Shown one piece after another: positions 1-6,905 of a stretch of 20,382 nucleotides of DNA (position 1 is its first letter; each line of letters starts with the position of its first letter). The notes beneath the pieces were generated by a model. That model was not told the origin of the DNA and searched no databases. It was given only the letters and a program-made list of their open reading frames with translations. This stretch comes from an uncultured Sediminicola sp. (GTDB taxonomy: Bacteria > Bacteroidota > Bacteroidia > Flavobacteriales > Flavobacteriaceae): positions 1 to 20,382 of the forward strand of contig CALHVB010000076.1 of assembly GCA_938039345.1 (NCBI GenBank), read 5' to 3'. A program made the translations under genes and the position numbers.

Positions 1-32
1 TATACAAAAGAAATTAACATTTTCCGCATTTT

Positions 33-59
33 TATATTTGTATAGTATTACTACATTTG
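33..59 (+). promoter_or_regulatory. candidate promoter -7 boxes for the DUF3078 gene
   Basis: Two octamers fit the Bacteroidota -7 consensus TAnnTTTG: TATATTTG at 33-40 and TACATTTG at 52-59. The second lies 33 nt before the chosen ATG at 93 and is the better candidate. No clear -33 TTG is visible 19-20 nt upstream of either, so this is inferred from the -7 match only. Confidence 0.45.
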
Positions 60-92
60 CGCCACATTAACTATAAATTAAATATTAACATT

Positions 93-1013
93 ATGAAAAA
101 AGTAATTATTGCATTCGCATTATTTGCTGGAATGGCCTTTACTTACGGTCAAACAGAAGCTGATTTAAAAGCTTTACAAGGAGCTAAAAAGGATTCTATT
201 GCTGCAATACAGGGTAGAGTAGATGCTTTACAGGCTAAAATTGATGCATTGCCGGGATGGAAGAAAGGTGCTTTTGGTACTATTGGTGGTACGCTTTCTG
301 GATTTAACAATTGGTACACACAAAACGCAAGAGACAATAGTTCTGGAAACATTGGGTTTACAGTAAACGCTTTTGCTAATTTACAGCAAGAGAAATTCTT
401 CTGGAGAAATAGCGGTAGTATTAATTTATCATGGGTAAAATTAGATGATAAAAATAACCCGCTGGATGACGATAGCTTTAGAGAAACAACAGATGTATTT
501 AATATATCATCTTTATACGGACGTAAATTAAATGAAAAATTTGCTGTATCCGCTTTAGCAGAATACAGAACTACTATCTTAAATAATTTTAACGATCCAG
601 GTTATTTAGATTTTGGTGTGGGTGCTACATGGACTCCTATTACAGATTTAGTAGTGGTAATACACCCATTAAACTATAATTTTATTTTTAGTAGTGGTGA
701 TTCAGTTTTCGAATCTTCTTTAGGTGCTAAAATAGTTGCAGATTATACTAGAAAATTAGGCGCAGTTAATTTTAAATCTAATTTATCTATGTTTCAAAGC
801 TATAAGAGTGGAGATCTATCGAACTTAACTTGGACAAATTCTTTTGGTTATACTTTATGGAAGATGATTGGTGTTGGTTTTGATTTTGGTTTAAGAAGTA
901 ATAAGCAAGAAGCATTAAATTTTGCGCAAATTGCTAACCCAGCTGAAACTTTTGATTCAGTAGATAATAAATTACAAACGTATTGGACACTTGGTTTAAG
1001 CTACGCTTTCTAA
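93..1013 (+). CDS. DUF3078 family secreted or outer-membrane beta-barrel-like protein
   Basis: The product is 306 aa from the ATG at 93. An upstream in-frame TTG at 57 would add 12 polar residues before the signal peptide and overlaps a promoter box, so I reject it. Residues 1-20 form a typical signal peptide (MKK, hydrophobic core, then a YGQ cleavage region). Residues 22-47 are a short Lys/Ala/Asp-rich helical stretch. The rest alternates aromatic and polar residues as in beta strands and ends in the YAF C-terminus usual for outer-membrane barrels. It resembles the DUF3078 family common in Flavobacteriia, whose function is not established. Exported localisation is inferred; no enzymatic motif is seen. 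It is transcribed alone and closed by a strong terminator at 1034-1075. Confidence 0.8.
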   Translation: MKKVIIAFALFAGMAFTYGQTEADLKALQGAKKDSIAAIQGRVDALQAKIDALPGWKKGAFGTIGGTLSGFNNWYTQNARDNSSGNIGFTVNAFANLQQEKFFWRNSGSINLSWVKLDDKNNPLDDDSFRETTDVFNISSLYGRKLNEKFAVSALAEYRTTILNNFNDPGYLDFGVGATWTPITDLVVVIHPLNYNFIFSSGDSVFESSLGAKIVADYTRKLGAVNFKSNLSMFQSYKSGDLSNLTWTNSFGYTLWKMIGVGFDFGLRSNKQEALNFAQIANPAETFDSVDNKLQTYWTLGLSYAF

Positions 1014-1033
1014 GCAAACAATAATCGTATATT

Positions 1034-1075
1034 AAAGTGGTAATAAACTTAGTTTGTTACCACTTTTTTTATTTT
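1034..1075 (+). terminator. rho-independent terminator after the DUF3078 gene
   Basis: A 10-bp stem (AAAGTGGTAA at 1034-1043 with TTACCACTTT at 1057-1066) continues inward through a T-G pair and AAAC/GTTT around a TTA loop. A T run to about 1070 follows. It lies 20 nt after the stop codon. Confidence 0.9.
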
Positions 1076-1138
1076 AACAGATTATTAATCAATTATTTAA
1101 CATTCTATTTAGAAATATTATAGTTAGTTCTTCGTCTA

Positions 1139-1170
1139 AGTATGTATATGAGGTATTATATATACATACT
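1139..1170. repeat. 11-bp perfect inverted repeat over the start of a small frame
   Basis: AGTATGTATAT (1139-1149) and its exact reverse complement ATATACATACT (1160-1170) flank a 10-nt loop. No T run follows, so it is not a terminator. In RNA it would hide the ATG at 1142; in DNA it could be an operator. Confidence 0.7.
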
Positions 1171-1237
1171 TGTACTGTATTGTTTACTGTTCTTAATTTC
1201 AAGAATGGTGTACCTGCATATGAAAGAAGAAGAATAA
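1142..1237 (+). CDS. possible 31-aa single-pass membrane peptide
   Basis: The frame runs from ATG 1142 to TAA 1235-1237. The peptide begins MYMRYYIYILVLYCLLFLIS, a hydrophobic segment, then carries a short basic/polar tail ending in KEEE. It would suit a small membrane protein or a leader peptide. I recognise no family. Support is a hydrophobic core with a charged tail, an inverted repeat over the start, and a downstream terminator (1275-1300) that no other gene needs. Against it: short length, AT-rich context and no clear TAnnTTTG box just upstream. An untranslated small RNA is an equal alternative. Confidence 0.3.
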   Translation: MYMRYYIYILVLYCLLFLISRMVYLHMKEEE

Positions 1238-1274
1238 GTTAATGTTATATAGTTTGGTTGGTTAGTAAGAAAAG

Positions 1275-1300
1275 AAGCTGTCGTTAAGGCAGCTTTTTTA
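1275..1300 (+). terminator. rho-independent terminator of a short + strand transcript
   Basis: AAGCTGTC (1275-1282) pairs with GGCAGCTT (1288-1295), one T-G pair included, around the loop GTTAA. It is followed by TTTTA. It lies 200 nt beyond the DUF3078 terminator and 38 nt after the 31-codon frame. Confidence 0.8.
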
Positions 1301-1380
1301 TTATAATAGAAATAGTTGTGAAATGCTTTTAAATTTACTGAAGCAATGAATTTAAGTTGATCACGTCATAATATTATATA

Positions 1381-1412
1381 AAAAAAACCGTCTAAAAAAT
1401 AATTTAGACGGT
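1381..1412 (-). terminator. rho-independent terminator of nrdBA
   Basis: On the minus strand a 10-bp stem (ACCGTCTAAA at 1387-1396 with TTTAGACGGT at 1403-1412) is followed by a run of seven T (the A run at 1381-1387). It sits 25 nt after the nrdA stop codon. Confidence 0.9.
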
Positions 1413-1437
1413 CTTTCTATTGTTTCAATAATGCTTA

Positions 1438-3915
1438 TTAAGAACCACACATTAAGCAATCATCATCTGCTTGTCCTTCTTTTGATCTAGCAATTAATTC
1501 TTTCATTTCTTCTGCGCTCATAGGTTGTATATCTACATCTTGTTGTTCTGCAGGAGTAGGGTTTACCTTTATAGAAGCTACTTTCTCTGGTGTAGCAGCT
1601 GCTACTTCAGCTTCTGCAGCAACACTAACAGGTACTTCTTTCTTTTTGGTGTTATCTAAAGTAAATTTAATAGCATCTACCGCTGCTTTTGTGCGTAGGT
1701 AATACATTCCCGTCTTTAAGCCGCTTTTCCAAGCGTAAAAGTGCATAGAAGTAAGTTTAGAGTAGTTTGCATTTTCCATGAATAAGTTTAGTGATTGACT
1801 TTGGTCAATGAAGTATCCACGTTGGCGACTCATATCAATAATATCTTTCATACTAAGCTCCCAAACAGTTTTGTACAGTTCTCTAATATCCTGAGGAATA
1901 GTTTCTATATGTTGTATAGAGCCGTTTGCACGCATTAGTTCTTGTTTCATATTTTCATTCCATAGCCCTAAAGAAACTAAATCTTCTAATAAGTGCTTGT
2001 TCACAACAATAAATTCACCAGAAAGTACTCTTCTTGTGTAAATGTTAGATGTGTATGGTTCAAAACATTCGTTATTGCCTAATATCTGTGAAGTAGAAGC
2101 AGTAGGCATAGGGGCAACTAAAAGCGAGTTACGAACACCATTTTTCTTAACGTCTTTTCTTAGTTTTTCCCAGTTCCATCTTCCAGAAAGTTCATCGTCT
2201 TTAATACCCCAAAGATTGTATTGAAATTCTCCTTTAGACATAGGAGAACCTTCATATGTAGAATATGCACCTTCTTCTTTAGCCATTTCCATTGAAGCTG
2301 TTACAGCTGCAAAGTATAAAGTTTCGAATATCTCTTGGTTTAATTGTTTAGCCTCATCACTTGTAAAAGGCATACGAAGCATAATAAAAGCATCTGCAAG
2401 ACCTTGAACTCCTAATCCAATAGGTCTGTGTCTCATATTAGAGTTTTCTGCTTCTTTTACAGGGTAGTAATTTCTATCGATTACCTTATTAAGGTTTCTG
2501 GTTACACGTTTTGTAACTTTAAATAGTTCTTTATGGTCAAATTTCTCATTTTTAATGAACATTGGTAGGGCGATAGATGCTAAATTACATACAGCAACCT
2601 CATCAGGAGAAGTGTATTCCATTATTTCGGTACATAAGTTAGAAGAACGTATTGTACCTAAATTCTTTTGGTTACTCTTGCGGTTTGCAGCATCTTTATA
2701 TAACATATATGGTGTGCCCGTTTCTATCTGAGATTCTAATATTTTCTCCCACAGCTCACGCGCTTTTATTTTTCTACGTCCTTTTCCTTCAGCTTCATAT
2801 TTTAGGTAAAGTGCTTCAAACTCTTCGCTATGGTGTGTAAATAAGCCTGGGCATTCGTTAGGGCACATTAAAGTCCATTCAGCATTAGCTTCAACCCTTT
2901 TCATAAATAAATCAGAAATCCACATGGCATAGAATAAGTCTCTTGCACGCATTTCTTCTTTACCATGATTCTTCTTAAGGTCTAAAAACTCAAAAATATC
3001 GGCATGCCATGGCTCCATATATATGGCAAAACTTCCTTTACGCTTTCCGCCACCTTGGTCTACATACCTGGCAGTATCGTTAAATACTTGTAGCATTGGA
3101 ACAATACCGTTAGATGTACCATTTGTACCTGCAATATAAGAACCTGTTGCTCTTACATTGTGTATAGATAAGCCAATACCACCTGCAGATTGTGAAATTT
3201 TTGCGGTTTGTTTTAAAGTATCATATATACCTTCTATACTATCATCTTTCATAGCTAATAAAAAGCAAGATGACATTTGAGGTTTTGGTGTCCCCGAATT
3301 AAAAAGTGTTGGCGTAGCGTGTGTAAAGTATTTTTTAGACATTAATTCGTATGTCTCTATAGCAGCATCTAAATCGTTTAAATGAATACCAACAGAAACA
3401 CGCATTAACATATGTTGAGGACGTTCGGCAATTGCCCCATTAATTTTTAATAAATAAGAGCGTTCTAATGTTTTAAAACCGAAATAATCGTAGCTAAAAT
3501 CGCGGTTATATATTATAGTAGAATCTAATCGTTCAGCATTTTCAGTAATCACTTTATATACCTCATCTGAAAGTAATGGCGCTTTTTTTTCTGTTCTAGG
3601 GTTAACATACAAATACAAATCTTTCATTGTTTCGGAGAAAGATTTTTTAGTGTTTTTGTGTAAGTTAGAGACAGATATACGTGCAGCAAGTTTGGCATAA
3701 TCTGGATGTGTAGTTGTCATTGTTGCTGCAATTTCTGCTGCAAGGTTATCTAGTTCAGAGGTTGTTACACCATCATATAAACCTTCGATAACTCGCATGG
3801 CAACCTTTAAGGGGTCTACTAAGGCGTTTAATCCATAACATAATTTACGAACTCTAGCCGTAATTTTATCGAACATTACTAGTTCTTTTCTGCCGTCTCT
3901 TTTTACTACATACAT
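1438..3915 (-). CDS. nrdA: class Ia ribonucleoside-diphosphate reductase, alpha subunit
   Basis: This is the catalytic subunit that reduces NDPs to dNDPs with the NrdB radical. The product is 825 aa. An N-terminal ATP cone (about 1-90, [10 protein letters not shown] start) indicates dATP/ATP overall activity control. Active-site residues are visible: C217 (SSCFLL) and C443 (AVCNLAS) as the reducing pair, and N426-C428-E430 (NLCTE) with the thiyl cysteine. Y738-Y739 (MYYLRT) form the radical-transfer pair, and a mobile C-terminal CLMC pair (820, 823) re-reduces the site. The C428/C443 spacing of 15 matches eukaryotic R1 rather than E. coli NrdA, as expected for this lineage. Residues 757-810 form an Ala/Glu/Pro-rich linker before the CxxC tail. 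It lies 129 nt downstream of nrdB and is closed by a terminator at 1381-1412. Confidence 0.97.
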   Translation of the reverse strand: MYVVKRDGRKELVMFDKITARVRKLCYGLNALVDPLKVAMRVIEGLYDGVTTSELDNLAAEIAATMTTTHPDYAKLAARISVSNLHKNTKKSFSETMKDLYLYVNPRTEKKAPLLSDEVYKVITENAERLDSTIIYNRDFSYDYFGFKTLERSYLLKINGAIAERPQHMLMRVSVGIHLNDLDAAIETYELMSKKYFTHATPTLFNSGTPKPQMSSCFLLAMKDDSIEGIYDTLKQTAKISQSAGGIGLSIHNVRATGSYIAGTNGTSNGIVPMLQVFNDTARYVDQGGGKRKGSFAIYMEPWHADIFEFLDLKKNHGKEEMRARDLFYAMWISDLFMKRVEANAEWTLMCPNECPGLFTHHSEEFEALYLKYEAEGKGRRKIKARELWEKILESQIETGTPYMLYKDAANRKSNQKNLGTIRSSNLCTEIMEYTSPDEVAVCNLASIALPMFIKNEKFDHKELFKVTKRVTRNLNKVIDRNYYPVKEAENSNMRHRPIGLGVQGLADAFIMLRMPFTSDEAKQLNQEIFETLYFAAVTASMEMAKEEGAYSTYEGSPMSKGEFQYNLWGIKDDELSGRWNWEKLRKDVKKNGVRNSLLVAPMPTASTSQILGNNECFEPYTSNIYTRRVLSGEFIVVNKHLLEDLVSLGLWNENMKQELMRANGSIQHIETIPQDIRELYKTVWELSMKDIIDMSRQRGYFIDQSQSLNLFMENANYSKLTSMHFYAWKSGLKTGMYYLRTKAAVDAIKFTLDNTKKKEVPVSVAAEAEVAAATPEKVASIKVNPTPAEQQDVDIQPMSAEEMKELIARSKEGQADDDCLMCGS

Positions 3916-3999
3916 GTGCTACAATTGTTTTTTATAAGTGATACGTTATCTAGGTCAAGCCTTTTGAGGACTTAACAATTTGATGGTAATTTGTAAAAA

Positions 4000-4024
4000 C
4001 CTATTTTGAATTACTCAAAAAAGG
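4000..4024 (-). promoter_or_regulatory. terminator-like hairpin between nrdB and nrdA
   Basis: On the minus strand CCTTTTTTGA (4024-4015) can pair with TCAAAATAGG (4009-4000), with one mismatch and a 5-nt loop, followed at once by TTTTT. It lies 20 nt after the nrdB stop. It could act as a partial terminator or a 3' end that favours NrdB over NrdA. The stem is AT-rich, so strength is uncertain. Confidence 0.45.
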
Positions 4025-4044
4025 TATTAATAGATTGTAATATT

Positions 4045-5031
4045 TTAGAAGTCTGCGTCGAAACTAATTTTCTGTGCATCTTCATCATCGTCATTTTTTA
4101 AAACGCCTGCTTTTTGATATTCGGACACGCGCTTTTCAAAGAAATTTGTTTTCCCTTGGAGAGAAATCATATCCATAAAATCGAACGGATTAGAAGCATT
4201 ATAGACTTTATCGCAGCCTAATTCTACTAATAAGCGATCCGTTACAAACTCAAGATATTGGGTCATTAACTTAGCATTCATTCCAATAAGACTTGCTGGA
4301 AGAGATTCTGTAATAAATTCTCTTTCAATGTCTAAAGCGTCTACTAAAATTTCAGTAATACGTTTTTTAGGAACTTTATTTATTAAGTGATTGTTATGTA
4401 GGTGTACTGCATAATCGCAATGCATACCTTCATCTCTTGATATTAATTCGTTAGAAAAAGTTAACCCAGGTAAAAGCCCTCTTTTCTTTAACCAGAAAAT
4501 AGAACAAAATGCTCCTGAAAAGAAGATGCCTTCAACAGCAGCAAAAGCAATTAAACGTTCTGCAAAACTTGGAGACTCTATCCAACTTAAAGCCCAGTCT
4601 GCTTTCTTTTTAATTGCAGGGAAGTTTTCTATTGCTTTAAATAATTGATTTTTTTCTTTCTCATCCTTAACATAAGTGTCGATTAATAATGAGTAAGTTT
4701 CAGAATGTATGTTTTCCATCATTATTTGGAAACCATAGAAAAATTTAGCTTCGGCATATTGTACTTCGCTAACAAAGTTTTCTGCTAAATTTTCGTTTAC
4801 AATCCCATCAGAAGCGGCAAAGAAAGCTAATATGTGCTTAATGAAATAGCGCTCGTCTTTACTTAATTTATTATTCCAATCATTAAGGTCTTCGTGTAAA
4901 TCTATTTCTTCAGCAGTCCAAAAACAAGCCTCACATTTTTTATACCACTCCCATAAATCATTATGTTTTATAGGGAATATTACAAAACGATCTTCATTTT
5001 CTTCCAAAATAGGCTCTACTGCTATTGACAT
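4045..5031 (-). CDS. nrdB: class Ia ribonucleotide reductase, beta subunit (diiron-tyrosyl radical)
   Basis: The product is 328 aa, the usual R2 length. It generates and houses the tyrosyl radical used by NrdA. Diiron ligands can be placed by alignment from memory with mouse R2: D75 (AASDGIV), E106 and H109 (MENIH), E167 (AVEGIFF), and E201 and H204 (RDEGMH). The radical tyrosine is Y113 (HSETYS). The spacing D75/E106/H109/Y113 equals that of mouse D139/E170/H173/Y177. The C-terminus SFDADF is nearly identical to the eukaryotic R2 tail that docks on R1. Because Tyr113 and all ligands are present, this is a standard radical R2, not a Tyr-less class Ic form. It is the first gene of nrdBA. A CATCTTTG, one base off TAnnTTTG, lies on the minus strand at 5094-5101. 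I found no convincing NrdR box. Confidence 0.97.
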   Translation of the reverse strand: MSIAVEPILEENEDRFVIFPIKHNDLWEWYKKCEACFWTAEEIDLHEDLNDWNNKLSKDERYFIKHILAFFAASDGIVNENLAENFVSEVQYAEAKFFYGFQIMMENIHSETYSLLIDTYVKDEKEKNQLFKAIENFPAIKKKADWALSWIESPSFAERLIAFAAVEGIFFSGAFCSIFWLKKRGLLPGLTFSNELISRDEGMHCDYAVHLHNNHLINKVPKKRITEILVDALDIEREFITESLPASLIGMNAKLMTQYLEFVTDRLLVELGCDKVYNASNPFDFMDMISLQGKTNFFEKRVSEYQKAGVLKNDDDEDAQKISFDADF

Positions 5032-5231
5032 AGTTTTATTGTGTTTTTGTGTAAGTGGTGAAGGAGAAAAAAATCCTTGTCTTTGTCTTTAAACAAAGAT
5101 GAAAAAATATGGTCAATTTTTCAGTGAAAATTTATCAATTTCAATACAAAGTTTTTAACACAGAATGTTGAAATCTAAGCTAGCAAGTGATGTTTGTTGT
5201 GTTTTTGAGAGAATGAAAGATGTTTAATTTT

Positions 5232-5610
5232 ATGATACCGCCAAACAGTACGACCAATCCGATTCATCAAAATTCGCAATTACTTTTAATTAAACTATTT
5301 GATCATAGGTAGTTCCCCCGAAACCTAGAAAATCAATATGTCCAAAACAACGTATTGGTTTGGTTGTTTAATTTAGTGTAATTCCATCGGAAGGCTGTTT
5401 TTCAACAAAGTAACGTTCTTTTTTTTAACGTACTACCTAAGGCCGTACAAAGTTTGACAGTTTCATAAATATTATGTTTATTCTCTATAATTTGCTTAAC
5501 TAGCAAAAGGACATAGACAATAAATAAGCTTTATATTTTAATAAAAAAATGGGGAGTTGCAAAAATAACTATATTTTTAATTAAAACCCCCTTATGATTA
5601 CAACTCTTTT
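5232..5610. other. structured or decayed element of unknown nature
   Basis: Successive hairpins can be drawn. TAGGT/ACCTA with TTC/GAA and a CCCC loop lies at 5306-5327. AAACAAC/GTTGTTT lies at 5345-5369, and TTCC/GGAA at 5382-5392. AAAAATA/TATTTTT at 5561-5578 lies inside GAGTTG/CAACTC (5554-5559 with 5601-5606). The GGGG at 5551-5554 could instead pair with CCCC near 5587-5591, giving an alternative fold. Short frames occur on both strands: 26 codons at 5232-5312 (+) and an ATG-less 42-codon frame at 5402-5530 (-). None has a recognised family. A non-coding RNA or the relic of a mobile element are both possible; no identity is claimed. Confidence 0.4.
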
Positions 5611-5723
5611 GTATTTATCTTACAAAATAGTTAATATTTTATTTTTTTCACTCGTTGAAATACCAGTAATAGTGATATTTTCAATAGAAGTTAGAATGTG
5701 TTATTATATTGTTAATAAGCTGT

Positions 5724-5873
5724 TTATCTCGATGTTGTTAATAGATAATTGTTAGAATTAGTTATTTCTATATTAACAGTACTTTTAGATAATAACGTTT
5801 TTTTGGTGTCAGTTATTACAGTTAGAACTAAAACAAGTAATAGTATCAAAAATAAAATAATGGATTTTTTCAT
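5724..5873 (-). CDS. 49-aa exported or membrane-anchored mini-protein
   Basis: The frame runs from ATG 5873-5871 to TAA at 5724-5726. It starts MKKSIILFLILLLVLVLTVI, a lysine-led hydrophobic core typical of a signal peptide or single membrane helix. A polar Thr/Ser/Asn/Lys-rich tail of about 29 residues follows and ends in TTSR. No lipobox cysteine is present. An open frame of this length with this architecture is unlikely by chance in such AT-rich sequence, but I recognise no family. It begins 5 nt after the stop of the interrupted frame at 5879-6139 on the same strand, so the two may have shared a transcript. It is divergent from the LytTR/TPR-kinase pair, which suggests (inference only) a possible partner or signal for that system. 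Confidence 0.5.
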   Translation of the reverse strand: MKKSIILFLILLLVLVLTVITDTKKTLLSKSTVNIEITNSNNYLLTTSR

Positions 5874-5878
5874 GATTT

Positions 5879-6139
5879 TTATTTATAATTAACTAAAATT
5901 TCAATAATGTTTTTAAGGCGTTCTGGGGTTTTAAAGTTATAATAATCTATTCCATATAATATGCCTAAATGTGCAAATAGCACTATTTTTTGTATAAATA
6001 GTAGATAGGGTAGGGTACTGGTTATTTGTATTTTAAGTTTGTTTGCTAGTTAGTATGCCGAACCAAATTCATTTGTTTTGTGGCAGGTTATACTATTAAA
6101 AGTTCCATTAATACATATTTTAATACCATTCATCGTCAT
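5879..6139 (-). pseudogene. interrupted reading frame of unknown family
   Basis: One minus-strand frame runs from ATG 6139 through 29 codons (starting MTMNGIKICINGTFNS) to a TAA at 6050-6052. It then stays open for 56 more codons (6049-5879), ending FKTPERLKNIIEILVNYK. The second half has no ATG and only a GTG at its codon 23, so it reads best as the 3' part of a gene broken by a nonsense codon. The ending vaguely recalls polysaccharide deacetylase C-termini (a VLFAH segment, then a TPERLKNI helix), but that is a weak resemblance. Loss of function is inferred from the stop. Chance open frame remains possible. Confidence 0.35.
5975..5988. repeat. 14-bp palindrome upstream of the response regulator
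   Basis: AAATAG-CA-CTATTT is a perfect inverted repeat about 180 nt before the regulator start, inside the interrupted minus-strand frame. A site for a regulator is possible. AT-rich palindromes also occur by chance. Confidence 0.3.
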
Positions 6140-6144
6140 TGTGT

Positions 6145-6152
6145 TATTTTTG
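6145..6152 (+). promoter_or_regulatory. promoter -7 box for the LytTR/sensor operon
   Basis: TATTTTTG matches TAnnTTTG and ends 17 nt before the regulator ATG, leaving a very short leader. No TTG is found at the expected -33 position. Confidence 0.5.
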
Positions 6153-6169
6153 ATTAACTTACTTGTAAT

Positions 6170-6904
6170 ATGATAGAAGCTGTAATAGTAGATGATGAAA
6201 TAAAAGCACTCCAAAGTCTTTCTTGGGAGTTAACTAATTTTAGTGATGAAATTAAAGTAATAGCTTCATTTACAAATCCATTAGAAGCTCTAGATTATTT
6301 AGAGAGAAAAACACCAGATTGTTTGTTTTTAGATATTGAAATGCCCACGATGGATGGTTTTCAATTTATTCAAAAAATAAAAAATAAAAACTTTCCTGTA
6401 GTTATAACTACTGCTTACAATCAATATGCTATAAAAGCTATTAAAAATGAAGCAATAGATTATTTGTTAAAACCTATAGATTCTGATGATTTAGATTTAA
6501 CAATACAAAAAATAAAAAAATACAATTTTAAAAATAATACATCTGAAAAGTTAGAACATATTTTATTGAATTTTAATGCTAATTCGTTGCATAAAAAAAT
6601 TACAATTAATACTGATGGAAAACTTTTATTTTTAGAGGACGATGATATTCTATATGCTGCCTCAGACGGTAATTATAGTACTATTTATTTAGAGAATGGA
6701 CAAAAAATTTTACTAACTAAAAAGCTTAAAGAAGTTAACGAAATACTTCCAGAAAATTCTTTTTTTAGAATACATAATTCATACATTATAAATTTAAATA
6801 AAATAAAAGAGTTTATAAAAACAGATGGTTATGTTATTTTAAAATCTAATCATAAAATTCCTGTATCTAGGCAGAAAAAATCAGATTTTTTAGATTTGCT
6901 ATAA
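6170..6904 (+). CDS. LytTR-family response regulator
   Basis: The product is 244 aa, typical for LytR/AgrA-type regulators. The receiver domain spans about 1-120: acidic pocket D8-D9, phospho-acceptor D55 (FLDIEMP), T80/T81 and the conserved K101 (LLKPID). The LytTR DNA-binding domain spans about 140-242 (KITINTDGK through ILYAASDGNYS to SFFRIHNSYIINLN), with the family-typical RIHNSYIIN and PVSRQKK segments. It is expected to be phosphorylated by the sensor encoded one base downstream (stop 6902-6904, next ATG 6906), so the pair is clearly one operon. LytTR proteins bind paired short repeats. I could not pick out a convincing repeat pair in the gap upstream. Confidence 0.95.
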   Translation: MIEAVIVDDEIKALQSLSWELTNFSDEIKVIASFTNPLEALDYLERKTPDCLFLDIEMPTMDGFQFIQKIKNKNFPVVITTAYNQYAIKAIKNEAIDYLLKPIDSDDLDLTIQKIKKYNFKNNTSEKLEHILLNFNANSLHKKITINTDGKLLFLEDDDILYAASDGNYSTIYLENGQKILLTKKLKEVNEILPENSFFRIHNSYIINLNKIKEFIKTDGYVILKSNHKIPVSRQKKSDFLDLL

Positions 6905-6905
6905 T

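Larger units (their letters stand above)
1076..1380. other. intergenic stretch with a possible small gene and hairpins
   Basis: No conventional gene fits between the DUF3078 terminator and the nrdA terminator. The stretch holds a 31-codon frame (1142-1237), an 11-bp inverted repeat over its start (1139-1170) and an independent + strand terminator (1275-1300). A terminator here, after the DUF3078 gene already has its own, suggests a separate short transcript. Confidence 0.6.
5032..6169. other. 1.1-kb gap between nrdB and a two-component system, no conventional gene
   Basis: Apart from the nrdB promoter region, the gap holds three things. A stretch of unusual composition with hairpins and short broken frames spans about 5230-5610. 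A 49-codon minus-strand frame with a signal/TM-like start occupies 5724-5873. An interrupted minus-strand frame occupies 5879-6139. The local GC of 5230-5460 looks higher than that of its flanks. No inverted terminal repeats or target-site duplications were recognised. Confidence 0.7.

Noticed and set aside
57..92. Longer start (TTG 57) for the DUF3078 gene
   Set aside because: It would place 12 polar residues before the signal peptide and overlaps the TACATTTG promoter box.
5032..5160. NrdR box upstream of nrdB
   Set aside because: No convincing pair of NrdR-like 16-mers was found. Only a near -7 box is visible.
5402..5530. 42-codon minus-strand open frame with a hydrophobic start
   Set aside because: It has no ATG, TTG only at codon 9, and no family. 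It is kept only as part of the unidentified element, not called as a gene.
5232..5530. Integron attC site or intact insertion sequence in the nrdB upstream gap
   Set aside because: No RYYYAAC/GTTRRRY core pair, terminal inverted repeats, target duplications or transposase motifs could be seen.
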